In this document: positions 17,472 through 26,380 of the stretch, piece by piece
Position numbering within the stretch: position 1 is the first letter of the stretch
Layout: each line of letters begins with the position of its first letter
Assembly: GCA_033765145.1 (NCBI GenBank)
Contig: JANRIH010000002.1
Location: forward strand, 18,731 to 82,730
Length of the DNA stretch: 64,000 nucleotides
Direction of reading: 5' to 3'
Source of the DNA: JAGVSR01 sp033765145
GTDB lineage: Bacteria; Pseudomonadota; Alphaproteobacteria; Rhizobiales; Hyphomicrobiaceae
Position numbers and translations under genes: made by a program
Notes under the pieces: generated by a model
What the model saw: only the letters and a program-made list of their open reading frames with translations
What the model was told of the DNA's origin: nothing
Database searches by the model: none

Positions 17472-18998
17472 TCATGGCCGTCTCGATGCGAAAATACGTG
17501 CCATGCGTGACTGAACAACGTCGCGGGCTTCGCGCGGCAAGGTCGGGAACGCCGAACCATACAGCACGCCCGCAAGCGCGACGGACGCCATGAGCGTGAA
17601 CCAGCCTTGTGGTGCAATCACGAGCTTAGCAGCAAGACTGGCCGCAATCGCAAAGACGAGCCAAAAAAAACCACGCACGACGATGGCTGCGACCGGCGCC
17701 CACGCCAACCGATACCCGATGACGGCATAGGGGATCGTCAGACCGAGCGACAGGATGGCCTGTGTCGCAGCGAGGCACGCCGCCATGGCCGGCACTGGAT
17801 GTGCCGCCTCCGGCGCCACGAAGATCGCGATGAGCATGAAGCCTAGCGCCGAGCCGACCGTCCACGCGCCCGGCAGATAGACCCTGTTCGCCGCAAGATT
17901 GAGCGCGCCCGCCGGGATGGCAGCGATCGTTGCAAGAGCACCCGCCGCAAGGAAGCCGAGCGTCAGACTCTCCGCCGCAAACTGCGGTCCGAGCCAGAGG
18001 CCAAGGATGTCCGCGCCGTAGCTCGCCGCCACGCCACAAGGATACGCCATCACGAAGAGCGTCAGCGCCATCGCCCGGCGCAATTCGAGGAGAATGCCGA
18101 GGCGATCACTCTCGATACCAGCCGTCATGAGACGCGGGCTGAAGGTTCCCGCGAGTGTCAACCCGAGGCCCCGGAGCGTAGCACCTAGCACATTGATCGA
18201 GGCATAGAGGCCCGCAATTTCTGCGGATCGCATGAGCCCGAGCAGCACCACATCCATGTTGAAGAGCAGCACAGTGCCGATCTGAATGAAAAGGACGCCA
18301 CCCGCTGTCGTCCCGAGCTTCTTGTAGATCGACCGGTCGACGAGAGCGAACCTCAGATTCGGCGCTCCATCAGAGCGAACCAACACCAGATAGAGAACAG
18401 CGAGCGAAGCGATGGCACCCGCGACGATGGCACCCGCGACGATCTCGATCGAGGGCTCCAGATACAGAAATCCCGCGACGATGACCACGGCACGGGCGAT
18501 CGGCTGGATCATCTGGCAGAGCGCATTGAGATAGATGCGATTGTGGGAGAAGTTTATTCCTTGCGCGGGAAGCGCCACAAAGCCGGCCGCAACACCGATC
18601 GCAGTCGCAACGAAGATTGTAGCCGCCTCTGGGGATGACGCATGGCCGGCCGCAAATGCGGACACGAAGAACGGCGAAGCGAACAAGGCCAGCAGGATGA
18701 CGAGAGCGGCAGCGACCGCGACCAGCAGAACGGCCGACGAAAAGACCGCGTTAGCCGCCTCGGGCGACTTCCGCGTCTCGACAAAAAGTCGGGCGAACGA
18801 ATTCGACGCCGTCTGCGCGAAGAATGACACCGTCGCAAGAACGGCGAACGCGAGCGGAATGAGACTGTACGTTGCGAGACCCAGTCCATGAATGAGGAAT
18901 GGCGTCATCGCAAGCCCAATCGCGGACGTGACGATGAACGTCGCGAGCGAGGCGGCGACGTTGAGTTCGCTGTTCAAGCGCGCCCGGAAGCCCCTCAA
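17472..18998 (-). CDS. Wzx-like polysaccharide flippase (second copy)
   Basis: The 508-residue protein starts at a TTG whose sequence overlaps the stop of the upstream pyruvyl transferase gene as TTGA. It is strongly hydrophobic with about twelve to fourteen predicted helices and the MOP-type layout of oligosaccharide flippases. The N-terminal helix contains TFIVTSAIGLAMTPFLIHGLGL, of the form seen in Wzx/PST proteins. It would move the undecaprenyl-linked repeat unit across the inner membrane for polymerisation by a Wzy protein such as that at 29146-30594. Confidence 0.85.
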   Translation of the reverse strand: MRGFRARLNSELNVAASLATFIVTSAIGLAMTPFLIHGLGLATYSLIPLAFAVLATVSFFAQTASNSFARLFVETRKSPEAANAVFSSAVLLVAVAAALVILLALFASPFFVSAFAAGHASSPEAATIFVATAIGVAAGFVALPAQGINFSHNRIYLNALCQMIQPIARAVVIVAGFLYLEPSIEIVAGAIVAGAIASLAVLYLVLVRSDGAPNLRFALVDRSIYKKLGTTAGGVLFIQIGTVLLFNMDVVLLGLMRSAEIAGLYASINVLGATLRGLGLTLAGTFSPRLMTAGIESDRLGILLELRRAMALTLFVMAYPCGVAASYGADILGLWLGPQFAAESLTLGFLAAGALATIAAIPAGALNLAANRVYLPGAWTVGSALGFMLIAIFVAPEAAHPVPAMAACLAATQAILSLGLTIPYAVIGYRLAWAPVAAIVVRGFFWLVFAIAASLAAKLVIAPQGWFTLMASVALAGVLYGSAFPTLPREARDVVQSRMARIFASRRP

Positions 18999-20263
18999 TG
19001 TCGGTCCGTTCCCGTCTGAAGCCCGGCCATGCCAACGGCCGCAACGACAGCTTCACGCGCGCGCCGCCGCCATGTCGGCAAGGTGTTGGCGATGTCGAGG
19101 GCGGCTTTGTCCCGAGATGCGACGAGCCGTTCAATGAGCGCTCGCGCACCCTCTTGGCTCAATGCTTCTGCGCCGAGGCAGAATTCGTCGTGACCGTAAA
19201 GATCCCGCATGAGACCGATGGACTTGCGGCTATAGCTGAATGCCGCCGTCGGAATACCGGAAGAAATCGCCCCGAGCGTCGCGTGAGTGCGGCTGCCGAC
19301 GAAGGTATGGAGTTCGCTCATGGCCCACTTCAGTTCCGGCGCAGTTAGCGTATCGGGCAGCAGTTGAACCCGCCGCGCCGTCGAGGGATCGAGACGCGAG
19401 ACGACCTTCGACAGAACGCCGTAGTCGTTGTTCCAGGGAACCGCCGCCATCACGTGCGGAACGAGCACGACCTCGCGACCGAACTCGGCAACGACCCAGC
19501 TCACGAGTTCCGCGCCAAACGCGGCAAGTCGATCGATGTCGCCCTCGGTCACGTCCCAGAAGGCCTTCTTGCCGCCAGCGATTTGCCGGGCCTGGAACGG
19601 ACTGAGATTGAGTCCGATCGCGCCCCTGCTGCGGTCGACGTCCCAACACGGTTTGGCCGGAGCCTCCGGCTGCATGGCAATCGCAGGATCAGCCATGAGC
19701 GTCACATTTTCGAGCCCGCAAGACTTGAGATACTGCTCCGAGATCGTTTCGCGCACGAAAACCTGCCGAAGTCGCGAGAAATGCCCCATGATCTCCTTTT
19801 CGAATAGCGGATCCGCATTGAAGGGCCCCACGGAAGCCCCCCAGATCATCAAAGGCAAACGAGCGCCGAGAAGCGCATGATCGAGATCGATGAAGGAGTA
19901 CGGTCGGCCATAGTCGAGCGTGTAGTTGTCGCCACCGACCTCGAGCACGAGGTCGGCGCCGCCGTCCAGCAGACGTCCAAGTTCGCGATAGTCGAAACCG
20001 GAGCGTTGTCCGAAGAGCCGCCGCATGACCTTCCGAACGATTGATCTGCGGGGCCGGGGCACGAGTGCGATCTGGGGCGGCTCCTTGGGACTGACCGCGG
20101 GCAGCCCTTGTCCAGCGGAGCCTGCCGGTACGATGACGCCGGAACGCATGTTGACGCCCGGGCCGAGCACCTCCCGGAAGAGCGCCAGCGTACCGAGCGC
20201 GATCGCCTGGCATCCGCGATTGGCGCTCGTGCTGTTGCCGACGAGAACGATTTTGGCCGTCAT
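18995..20263 (-). CDS. Polysaccharide pyruvyl transferase family protein
   Basis: The 422-residue product begins with IVLVGNSTSANRGCQAIALG, the signature N-terminus of the pyruvyl transferase (PF04230) family. It also has LEVGGDNYTLDYG, IWGASVGPF, FVRETISEQYL and, near the C-terminus, HTFVGSRTHATLGAISSG with the conserved Arg-x-His. Characterised members transfer a ketal-linked pyruvate from phosphoenolpyruvate to a sugar of an exopolysaccharide, adding negative charge. It is 17 bp downstream of the FrhB-like gene and overlaps the flippase start. This pairing of a pyruvyl transferase with an FrhB-like protein is seen in many bacterial polysaccharide loci. Confidence 0.88.
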   Translation of the reverse strand: MTAKIVLVGNSTSANRGCQAIALGTLALFREVLGPGVNMRSGVIVPAGSAGQGLPAVSPKEPPQIALVPRPRRSIVRKVMRRLFGQRSGFDYRELGRLLDGGADLVLEVGGDNYTLDYGRPYSFIDLDHALLGARLPLMIWGASVGPFNADPLFEKEIMGHFSRLRQVFVRETISEQYLKSCGLENVTLMADPAIAMQPEAPAKPCWDVDRSRGAIGLNLSPFQARQIAGGKKAFWDVTEGDIDRLAAFGAELVSWVVAEFGREVVLVPHVMAAVPWNNDYGVLSKVVSRLDPSTARRVQLLPDTLTAPELKWAMSELHTFVGSRTHATLGAISSGIPTAAFSYSRKSIGLMRDLYGHDEFCLGAEALSQEGARALIERLVASRDKAALDIANTLPTWRRRAREAVVAAVGMAGLQTGTDRH

Positions 20264-20280
20264 GACGTCGCCGATGCCTG

Positions 20281-21693
20281 CTAGCTGAAAAGCCGTCGCT
20301 TCAAGACCGACAGCGCGCGGCGAACGCCATTGACGGCGCGCCGCCAGGCCGGAGGCCGGTAGAGCGCGTCGTAGGCGTCCGTCAAGGGGCGCAGACGCGC
20401 TTCAAAGCCCGTAAGCGCCAGGAAGCCGGCCCCTGGCTCGGCCGAAAATTCATGCGACGCTTGCGAAATTCGCAGTCTGAGGTCGTATATGCGGCGTCTC
20501 TGTGCAGGCAGGCGCATCGACGGCGCGACTCTCTTGCGCGGCCGCCAGAGACCTTGCCGATCCTTGAGTGCCAAACGGTAAGCGAGCCCCTCGCGCCGGT
20601 CTCTGAGCCCGCCTAACTGCGACTGCACGACATCGGCATCCGACACAGCGTCCATTTTGAGTTCGCCCGCCGCAATGCCGGCCTCGATCAGGGCCTCAAC
20701 CTCGCGCGTTCTGACCACGATGATGTTGGTCCCCTTCCAATCACGGATGTATCCGGGCAGCCAGGCGTCGCCGATCGAAATATCCGCCGTCTCACCGACG
20801 ACATCATCGCAATAGTCGCAGGCCGGGTATCTGAAGAAGCCATAGCCCCAGTTTCCGCCGTAGACCTCCGACATCCGCACGATGTTCTCGTCGCCGGATC
20901 GCGTGGTGATCTGCGCCGAATAGTCTGATGCCAATCGCTCGGGCACCTTGTGCCGGAAGTCGATCGTGCCGACATCCCGAGGCGCGACGGAAGCCCGCAA
21001 TGCGAGATAGTCGGCGAACCGCGCGCTCTTGAGATGACCGCAGACGATCGCAATCCTGTACGCCACGCGCTCCGCGATCTCAGGCACGGATCGGGCGAGA
21101 AGCTCGATGGCCTTGATGAAGCAAGGCGTGCCGACCACCGCATAGCGTCCCGGGCGATCGAGGACTTGAGCCAACGCGGCCGACATCTCGACGGGATAGT
21201 AGCGAGACTTGGCGCCGGCACGGATCTCGTCGAGCGATGTGGAAAGCCGGTAGCCGAACAACGGCCGGTCGCCAGCCGGCGCGACGTGCAAGGCGCCGTC
21301 AATCATGCCGTTTTCGAAGAGTGCGCAAAGCACCCATGTGACGAGTCCGCCCGAACTGCCGACGTCACGAAAATCCGATCGTTCGACATGCCCTGCATAG
21401 CACGTTCGGAAGTGGCCGATTTCTCCTCGCCATGCCCCGCCCTCTGCCGCGAACCGCGTCCTGCCGATCTCGTCCTCGTCGGCGCTGGCGCCGGAAAACG
21501 GACAGATGGCCTCGAACGGTTCCGGCACCCGATGGCCCGCTCCGGCGACGGCTTGAAACATGCCCCGGCCGTCGAGTTCAATTCTTACATCGCCCATGGA
21601 CGGCAACGCACACGCGCCACAGCCGATACAGTATCCGCCTCCGACGACACGTTCGAACGCGCCTGACGTCGACGACGAGCTGTGCTCTTCCAT
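20281..21693 (-). CDS. FrhB/FdhB-like iron-sulfur protein of polysaccharide loci
   Basis: The start is an ATG overlapping the preceding acyltransferase stop as TGATG, giving 470 residues; a longer in-frame extension was rejected because it lies within the acyltransferase gene. The N-terminus has a ferredoxin-like cysteine cluster YCIGCGAC plus a later ICPFSG. The central part has the coenzyme F420 hydrogenase beta-subunit type segments SSGGLVTWVL, VVGTPCFIKAIELLAR and CGHLKSARF, and a second cysteine pair in YPACDYCDDVVGE. Such proteins bind FeS clusters and a flavin or F420 in archaea and methanogens. The versions in bacterial polysaccharide clusters have no assigned reaction, but a reductive sugar modification is plausible. 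It lies directly before the pyruvyl transferase gene. Confidence 0.82.
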   Translation of the reverse strand: MEEHSSSSTSGAFERVVGGGYCIGCGACALPSMGDVRIELDGRGMFQAVAGAGHRVPEPFEAICPFSGASADEDEIGRTRFAAEGGAWRGEIGHFRTCYAGHVERSDFRDVGSSGGLVTWVLCALFENGMIDGALHVAPAGDRPLFGYRLSTSLDEIRAGAKSRYYPVEMSAALAQVLDRPGRYAVVGTPCFIKAIELLARSVPEIAERVAYRIAIVCGHLKSARFADYLALRASVAPRDVGTIDFRHKVPERLASDYSAQITTRSGDENIVRMSEVYGGNWGYGFFRYPACDYCDDVVGETADISIGDAWLPGYIRDWKGTNIIVVRTREVEALIEAGIAAGELKMDAVSDADVVQSQLGGLRDRREGLAYRLALKDRQGLWRPRKRVAPSMRLPAQRRRIYDLRLRISQASHEFSAEPGAGFLALTGFEARLRPLTDAYDALYRPPAWRRAVNGVRRALSVLKRRLFS

Positions 21694-22847
21694 CAGAAAA
21701 CGCCGTGCCTTGAACCGACCGACGGGCGGTCGGGAACGGGACTGCGGCGGCGCAACACTCGCCCCTTCAAATCGAGTGCCGGCTTCTCGACAAATCGCCA
21801 CGAGAGGTACGCGAGCGGAAGCGTCACGAGAAGCGCGAGCACCGTGTGCGCATAGGCGTTGCCGGGACCGAGAACCCAGACGAGCGTCTGTTGGACGGGA
21901 TAAGCGTAGAGATACGTCCCGTAAGAGAGATCATCGCCTTCGCTCAAGCGACCAACGACGAGCGCCGGCAGATAGGCGAGCGTGATGACGGCGTAGGCGA
22001 GCAGCAGCGGCGCCGTCAACGCGATGCCGGTCGCCGCATGGGTCGCGAAGGTTAGGACGATGAACCCCATGAGCCAGCCGAACGACAGCACGATCCGATG
22101 CTTGAGAAGGTAGCAAAGCGCGCCGACATAGAAATGTGTCGCGAGATGGATGCCGGATTTCAGGATCGGCCCCGGTTCGGCGACACCGAAATGTGCCGCG
22201 GTGTGCAGTCCTGTGAGAACCGCGACGACAATCGCGCAGGCCCGCGCGGAGACGAGCCCGACCGTGGCGAAGGCAGCTAGCGAGAGGTACATGAGGACCT
22301 CCCAGGGCAGCGTCCAAAGCGAGGCATTGACCACATTCGGATACGGGAGCGCCTCGAACACACCCGGCAGTCCGAAGCGCGTATGAAACGGCGACAGGGA
22401 CAACGCATTGATGGCGACGAAGGAGTAGACCGGCCGCCGTGTCAGGTAGTCCTCCGTCGCAAAGCTGGTAACCAAAGGACCGAGGACGAATGCCATGAGC
22501 AGAACGACGACGATCAATGCGGGATAGATCCTCAAGGATCTCGCAAGCGCGAAGTCGACGAGGTTTCCGTTCCCCAGAAGGCTGCGCGTCACGAGGAAAC
22601 CGCTCGCCACAAAGAACGTGTCGACCCCGAGCGCGGCAAACGTCGTTCCCGTCAGCCGTCGCAGCGGTTCCACTTGATACCATTCGGCCCCGGCCCACCC
22701 GAGCGGACCGAAAGCCTCTCCGTTGATGCCGTGGTTGACGATGAAGCTGTGCCCAAAGATGACGAAAACCGCAGCGGCGAGACGAATGATCCGCCAGTTG
22801 TTCTGGCGCGTCTCCGCGACGCTGGCGAGCGATACGGACTGCATCAT
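21693..22847 (-). CDS. Membrane acyltransferase family 3
   Basis: I start at the first of two consecutive ATG codons (22847), giving 384 residues; the frame is open far upstream but that part is antisense-free shadow of the epimerase gene. The protein has about ten membrane helices and the family's RLAAAVFVIFGHSF (catalytic-type His near residue 33), a second motif in VDTFFVASGFLVTRS, and RIYPAL. AT3 proteins move acyl groups, usually acetyl, across the membrane to sugars. It would O-acetylate the polymer or its repeat unit on the periplasmic side. A second AT3 gene is at 38883-40010. Confidence 0.88.
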   Translation of the reverse strand: MMQSVSLASVAETRQNNWRIIRLAAAVFVIFGHSFIVNHGINGEAFGPLGWAGAEWYQVEPLRRLTGTTFAALGVDTFFVASGFLVTRSLLGNGNLVDFALARSLRIYPALIVVVLLMAFVLGPLVTSFATEDYLTRRPVYSFVAINALSLSPFHTRFGLPGVFEALPYPNVVNASLWTLPWEVLMYLSLAAFATVGLVSARACAIVVAVLTGLHTAAHFGVAEPGPILKSGIHLATHFYVGALCYLLKHRIVLSFGWLMGFIVLTFATHAATGIALTAPLLLAYAVITLAYLPALVVGRLSEGDDLSYGTYLYAYPVQQTLVWVLGPGNAYAHTVLALLVTLPLAYLSWRFVEKPALDLKGRVLRRRSPVPDRPSVGSRHGVF

Positions 22848-22911
22848 CGAATGCTGCCGTCGTACGGCGTTTGCGATGAACGAACGACCGATGGATGACA
22901 GGGCCGCATTC

Positions 22912-24090
22912 CTACGTGCGCCTCGGACCGAGAAGGTTCGCCCACTCGGCCCACTCGCGGGTGAACCCCATGCCGGTCTCGAGATCGATCTGCGGCGTAT
23001 ATCCGAGAACGCGCTCGGCTTTGGCGCTGGTGAATTCGACCTCGGCCGAAAGATAGTCCACCATGATTGGCGGCGGCAGGATGCGCGGCAAAGGTGTGGC
23101 TCGATCGAAGGCTTTGCCGGATCCTTTGACAATCCCGGACCGTCCGCGCCGGCGAAGCGAGCGATAGAGCGGACGGGCCAACCCGGCGATCGGGCTCGCC
23201 CGCACCGCATCCTTGACCGCCTTGCTCTCCTGGAGCGCGGCGACCGCCGCGGGAACAATGCGCGCCATCGCGCTCCAGTTGCCGCCGCCGAGCCGCGATT
23301 TGATGTCCTTCGTGCTCGCCGTTTCCACGGCAGGATAGCCGAGCATGGCTTCAAGTTGACGATAGGCCTCCAGTCGCGTGATGCGACCCGGACCTTTGAT
23401 GATGAAGGTCTCGCCGACGGCCTCATCCTTGAGGCCGAGGATCAGAGCCTGCACGACATCGTCCACATAAGTCATGTTCGCGACGCCAAGGCCGTGATTA
23501 GGCAGAACCGCAAATCCGCGCCGCATGATCGTGAGCGGATTGATGACGAACGTCTCTCCCCAAGGGCCGTAGACACCGGCAACTTGGAAGATCGATGCCC
23601 TGAGGCCCCGTTGCCCGTGGGCTTTTCGAACGACGTCTTCAGCCGCGAGTTTGTCGTCGGAGTACGTCCAACCCCACTTCCTGCGCGGCGCCGTCTCGTC
23701 AATGACACCGGACGGCGCGCCGAAATAGACGGCCGCTGTGCTGACATTGACGAACGATGTCACGTTCGCGGCGAGCGCGGCATCGACAATCGCCGTCGTT
23801 CCATCGATCGTCGTCTTCTTCATATCGGCATCGCTGCCGAATTTCCCGTAAGCCAGGTGAAAAACCGCATCCACCCCCGCCAGCGCTCGCTTCAGGCCGT
23901 CGGCGTCTCCGATCGGAGTGAAATCGAGCTTCACGCCGTCGGCCGCAAGCCTCAGAGCGCCAGGGCTCGTCCGATGAGCGAGGACCGTTACATCGGCGTT
24001 CAACTGATTGCGGAGCACTTCCACAAGCCGCGAGCCGATGAAGCCGGTCCCTCCAGTCACGAAAACTTTGAGATCACGAAATCGCGTCAT
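22912..24090 (-). CDS. NAD-dependent epimerase/dehydratase
   Basis: The 392-residue protein begins at an ATG behind AAAGGCGGG and is an extended short-chain dehydrogenase. The nucleotide-binding loop is VTGGTGFIGSRL (about 11-22), and the catalytic Tyr-x3-Lys is in TYSDDKLAAE with a preceding NVSTAAVYFG. The C-terminal 120 residues are longer than in typical UDP-hexose epimerases. The substrate is probably a nucleotide sugar. It follows a Gfo/Idh oxidoreductase gene at 39 bp, and the two may act in sequence on one sugar, but this is inferred only from adjacency. Confidence 0.85.
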   Translation of the reverse strand: MTRFRDLKVFVTGGTGFIGSRLVEVLRNQLNADVTVLAHRTSPGALRLAADGVKLDFTPIGDADGLKRALAGVDAVFHLAYGKFGSDADMKKTTIDGTTAIVDAALAANVTSFVNVSTAAVYFGAPSGVIDETAPRRKWGWTYSDDKLAAEDVVRKAHGQRGLRASIFQVAGVYGPWGETFVINPLTIMRRGFAVLPNHGLGVANMTYVDDVVQALILGLKDEAVGETFIIKGPGRITRLEAYRQLEAMLGYPAVETASTKDIKSRLGGGNWSAMARIVPAAVAALQESKAVKDAVRASPIAGLARPLYRSLRRRGRSGIVKGSGKAFDRATPLPRILPPPIMVDYLSAEVEFTSAKAERVLGYTPQIDLETGMGFTREWAEWANLLGPRRT

Positions 24091-24132
24091 CACCCGCCTT
24101 TGTTCTGTACCGTACCGACATCCGCATCGTCC

Positions 24133-25227
24133 CTAGGCTGCCGGGAGATGAACCCCTCTCGTCGACCAAGGCATTCGCGTGACGCGAACCTTCGCCGCCG
24201 CACGCTCCACCAGCCGAATAGTGTCGGTCGCGTCGGCGCCATCCACTTCCGGACGCCTGCCGAGACGCGCAGCAACGACGAAATTGTCGACTTGCAGAGC
24301 CATGAGATCACGCATCTGCGCCGAATTCGTCGATACGTCGAATTCTGCCTCTGGCTTCGCGACGGCGATTGGCCGGCCGTCGAGACCCATGAGCTTCACG
24401 TCGTCGCCGAACGGCGGAACATGGACTTCCCCTCGGGAGAAACGGATACGGATGCCGCTGTCGAGGGCCCGGATCCGGCTCAAGCGGATGGCCCCGCGAG
24501 CGCCTGATGTCATTTTGAGATCGATGGTGGCGTCCGACTCGCCACCGTTGTCGCTGTCCGCCGAAACCGCGATGTCCGCCACATCGCCGAACAGCCACCG
24601 CACGAGGTCGAAGATGTGCGACCCGTTGCCGATGAGAACACCGCGGCCGGGATAGTTTGGTTGCAATAGAAAAGGCGTCTTGATCGGCCAGGAGAAGAGT
24701 TGTCCCTCGTCGAACGAGAACGATTCTACCGTTCCGAGCATCTGGTCTTCGATGATCCTGCGCACCATGCGATTGGCGGCGACGAACCGGCGCAGCATCG
24801 CTGTCGCGAGCGTCGTGCCGGACCGTCTCGAGGCGCTGACGATCCGCTCGCATTCCGCGACGGAGCAACCCAGCGGCTTTTCCATCAAGAGATGCAGACC
24901 TTGCCCCAGAATGTCGGTCGCGACCGCCTCGTGGACGTGATGCGGCACAGCGCCAATGGCGCCATCGACGCTCTCCGCAAGACCCCGCGTGTTGTCGCGC
25001 ACATCGCTGATGCCGAACTTCTTGCCAAGCGCACGCGCGCGCTCGATATCGATATCGACAAGCGTCGTGAGCCGCCCGTAACGCGACGCGATGACGCCCG
25101 GAGCGTGGCCCGCTTCGGTGATTGCCCCGCACCCGACGATGGCCAGTCGCATCGGTTCGACGGGAGCCATCTCTTGGCTTGCCATGGCTTGCTCGCGCTT
25201 GAATGGAATAGGACTAGAGACGTTCAC
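24133..25227 (-). CDS. Gfo/Idh/MocA family oxidoreductase
   Basis: A 364-residue protein starting at a GTG that overlaps the preceding glycosyltransferase stop as GTGA. The Rossmann loop is VGCGAITEAGHAPG (about 31-44). The family motif with the conserved EKP lies in LMEKPLGCSVAE (about 127), and the C-terminal substrate domain includes GSHIFDLVRWLFGD. Members oxidise or reduce the C3 or C4 position of sugars or inositols using NAD(P). In this operon it probably makes a keto- or amino-sugar precursor, or a modified uronic acid, together with the epimerase at 22912-24090. Confidence 0.87.
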   Translation of the reverse strand: MNVSSPIPFKREQAMASQEMAPVEPMRLAIVGCGAITEAGHAPGVIASRYGRLTTLVDIDIERARALGKKFGISDVRDNTRGLAESVDGAIGAVPHHVHEAVATDILGQGLHLLMEKPLGCSVAECERIVSASRRSGTTLATAMLRRFVAANRMVRRIIEDQMLGTVESFSFDEGQLFSWPIKTPFLLQPNYPGRGVLIGNGSHIFDLVRWLFGDVADIAVSADSDNGGESDATIDLKMTSGARGAIRLSRIRALDSGIRIRFSRGEVHVPPFGDDVKLMGLDGRPIAVAKPEAEFDVSTNSAQMRDLMALQVDNFVVAARLGRRPEVDGADATDTIRLVERAAAKVRVTRMPWSTRGVHLPAA

Positions 25228-26375
25228 GCGTGTTCTGCTCCGCTGCTTTTCCTCGAGAGCAATGCGGGGTTCGTCGTCCCGGCGATTGCCCTGTCGTAGA
25301 CGCCCGCCATATCGCGTGCCACACGCGCCCAGGTAAAGTGTCCATCGATCAATTTGCGGCCGTTAGCTCCCATGGCAACACGTTGACCGCGGTCGAAAGA
25401 TACCAGGAGCTTGTCGAGCCCTTCGCGAATGCTCTCGGGATCCGTCGTGCAATCCAATGCTGCCTTCGCGTGAAAGCCTTCCGCCAGATTGCAGGCGTCC
25501 GTCATGAGCACGGGAACGCCATAACTCCAGGCTTCGAGAACCGCCATGGGCAGCCCCTCACTGAAGCTCGGCAAAATGAACGCACTCGACTGAGAGAGAA
25601 GCGTCGCCTTGTCCTGTCCGAATGTCGGACCGAGAAAGTGGACACTGTCCGCGACGCCGAGCGACGCCACACGCGCCTTGAGACCGTCCACATACCCCCC
25701 GTCATCCCAGCCCGCGATATCAAGGTGCCAGCCAGCCTGACTCGCCGCCGACATCGCCCACGCCTCGATGAGTGGGTCCAACCCCTTCTTGGGATGGATC
25801 CGGCCGAGGAACAGCGCTGTGTTCTGATCGCCGCGGCTCATCATGTCGAGCGGCGGTGGCGTCACACCATTCGGGATCGTGACGACCCTGCCGGCCCCGA
25901 CGAGATCGGCGATGGACCGCGCCTCCGATGGACAGAGAGCATGTAACGCCCGCGCATGACGCAGCACCCGGCCCGCCCAGACATGCCATGCAATCCGCTT
26001 CTTCACTCGGCTCCGGCCGAGAGCCCAGCTGTCCACCATGCCGTGTGGCGAGAGGACGATCGGAATGCGCGACTGCACCATGATCCATCGTGCCGCACGG
26101 CACGCAGGTCCCCAGACCCCATGCACGTGAATTAAGTCCGGGTCGCGGGCCAGCGCGGCCGCCGCGATCCTCACCCCGCTCGCTCCCGCGCCCGGGACGA
26201 CATGGACCGCCACATCCCCCCACGCCGCCCGATCGCGGGCAACATCGGGATCATCCGGCGCGACGACGAGCGGATCGAGACCCAAGGCCTGAAGCGCGCT
26301 CGTGAGCCCCCTGACACTCTCAAAAACGCCGCCTGCGCGACGCGACGCATTGTCGATGAGATGCAAGACCCTCAT
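25224..26375 (-). CDS. Glycosyltransferase family 4
   Basis: 383 residues from an ATG, with a complete GT-B fold. The N-domain has RRAGGVFESVRGLT and IVLSPHGMVDSWAL. The C-domain has FLGRIHPKKGLDPLIEAW and the E-x7-E motif in SEGLPMAVLEAW (about 276), followed by GVPVLMTDACNL. The combination of an HGM-type segment and this C-domain is common in exopolysaccharide mannosyl- or rhamnosyltransferases, but specificity is not decidable. It sits five bases downstream of the sulfotransferase gene. Confidence 0.87.
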   Translation of the reverse strand: MRVLHLIDNASRRAGGVFESVRGLTSALQALGLDPLVVAPDDPDVARDRAAWGDVAVHVVPGAGASGVRIAAAALARDPDLIHVHGVWGPACRAARWIMVQSRIPIVLSPHGMVDSWALGRSRVKKRIAWHVWAGRVLRHARALHALCPSEARSIADLVGAGRVVTIPNGVTPPPLDMMSRGDQNTALFLGRIHPKKGLDPLIEAWAMSAASQAGWHLDIAGWDDGGYVDGLKARVASLGVADSVHFLGPTFGQDKATLLSQSSAFILPSFSEGLPMAVLEAWSYGVPVLMTDACNLAEGFHAKAALDCTTDPESIREGLDKLLVSFDRGQRVAMGANGRKLIDGHFTWARVARDMAGVYDRAIAGTTNPALLSRKSSGAEHA

Positions 26376-26380
26376 GGCCT

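Noticed and set aside
22723..24507. 594-codon plus-strand open frame across the epimerase and oxidoreductase genes
   Set aside because: Both minus-strand genes have family signatures and coupled starts; the plus-strand frame spans gene boundaries and looks compositional.
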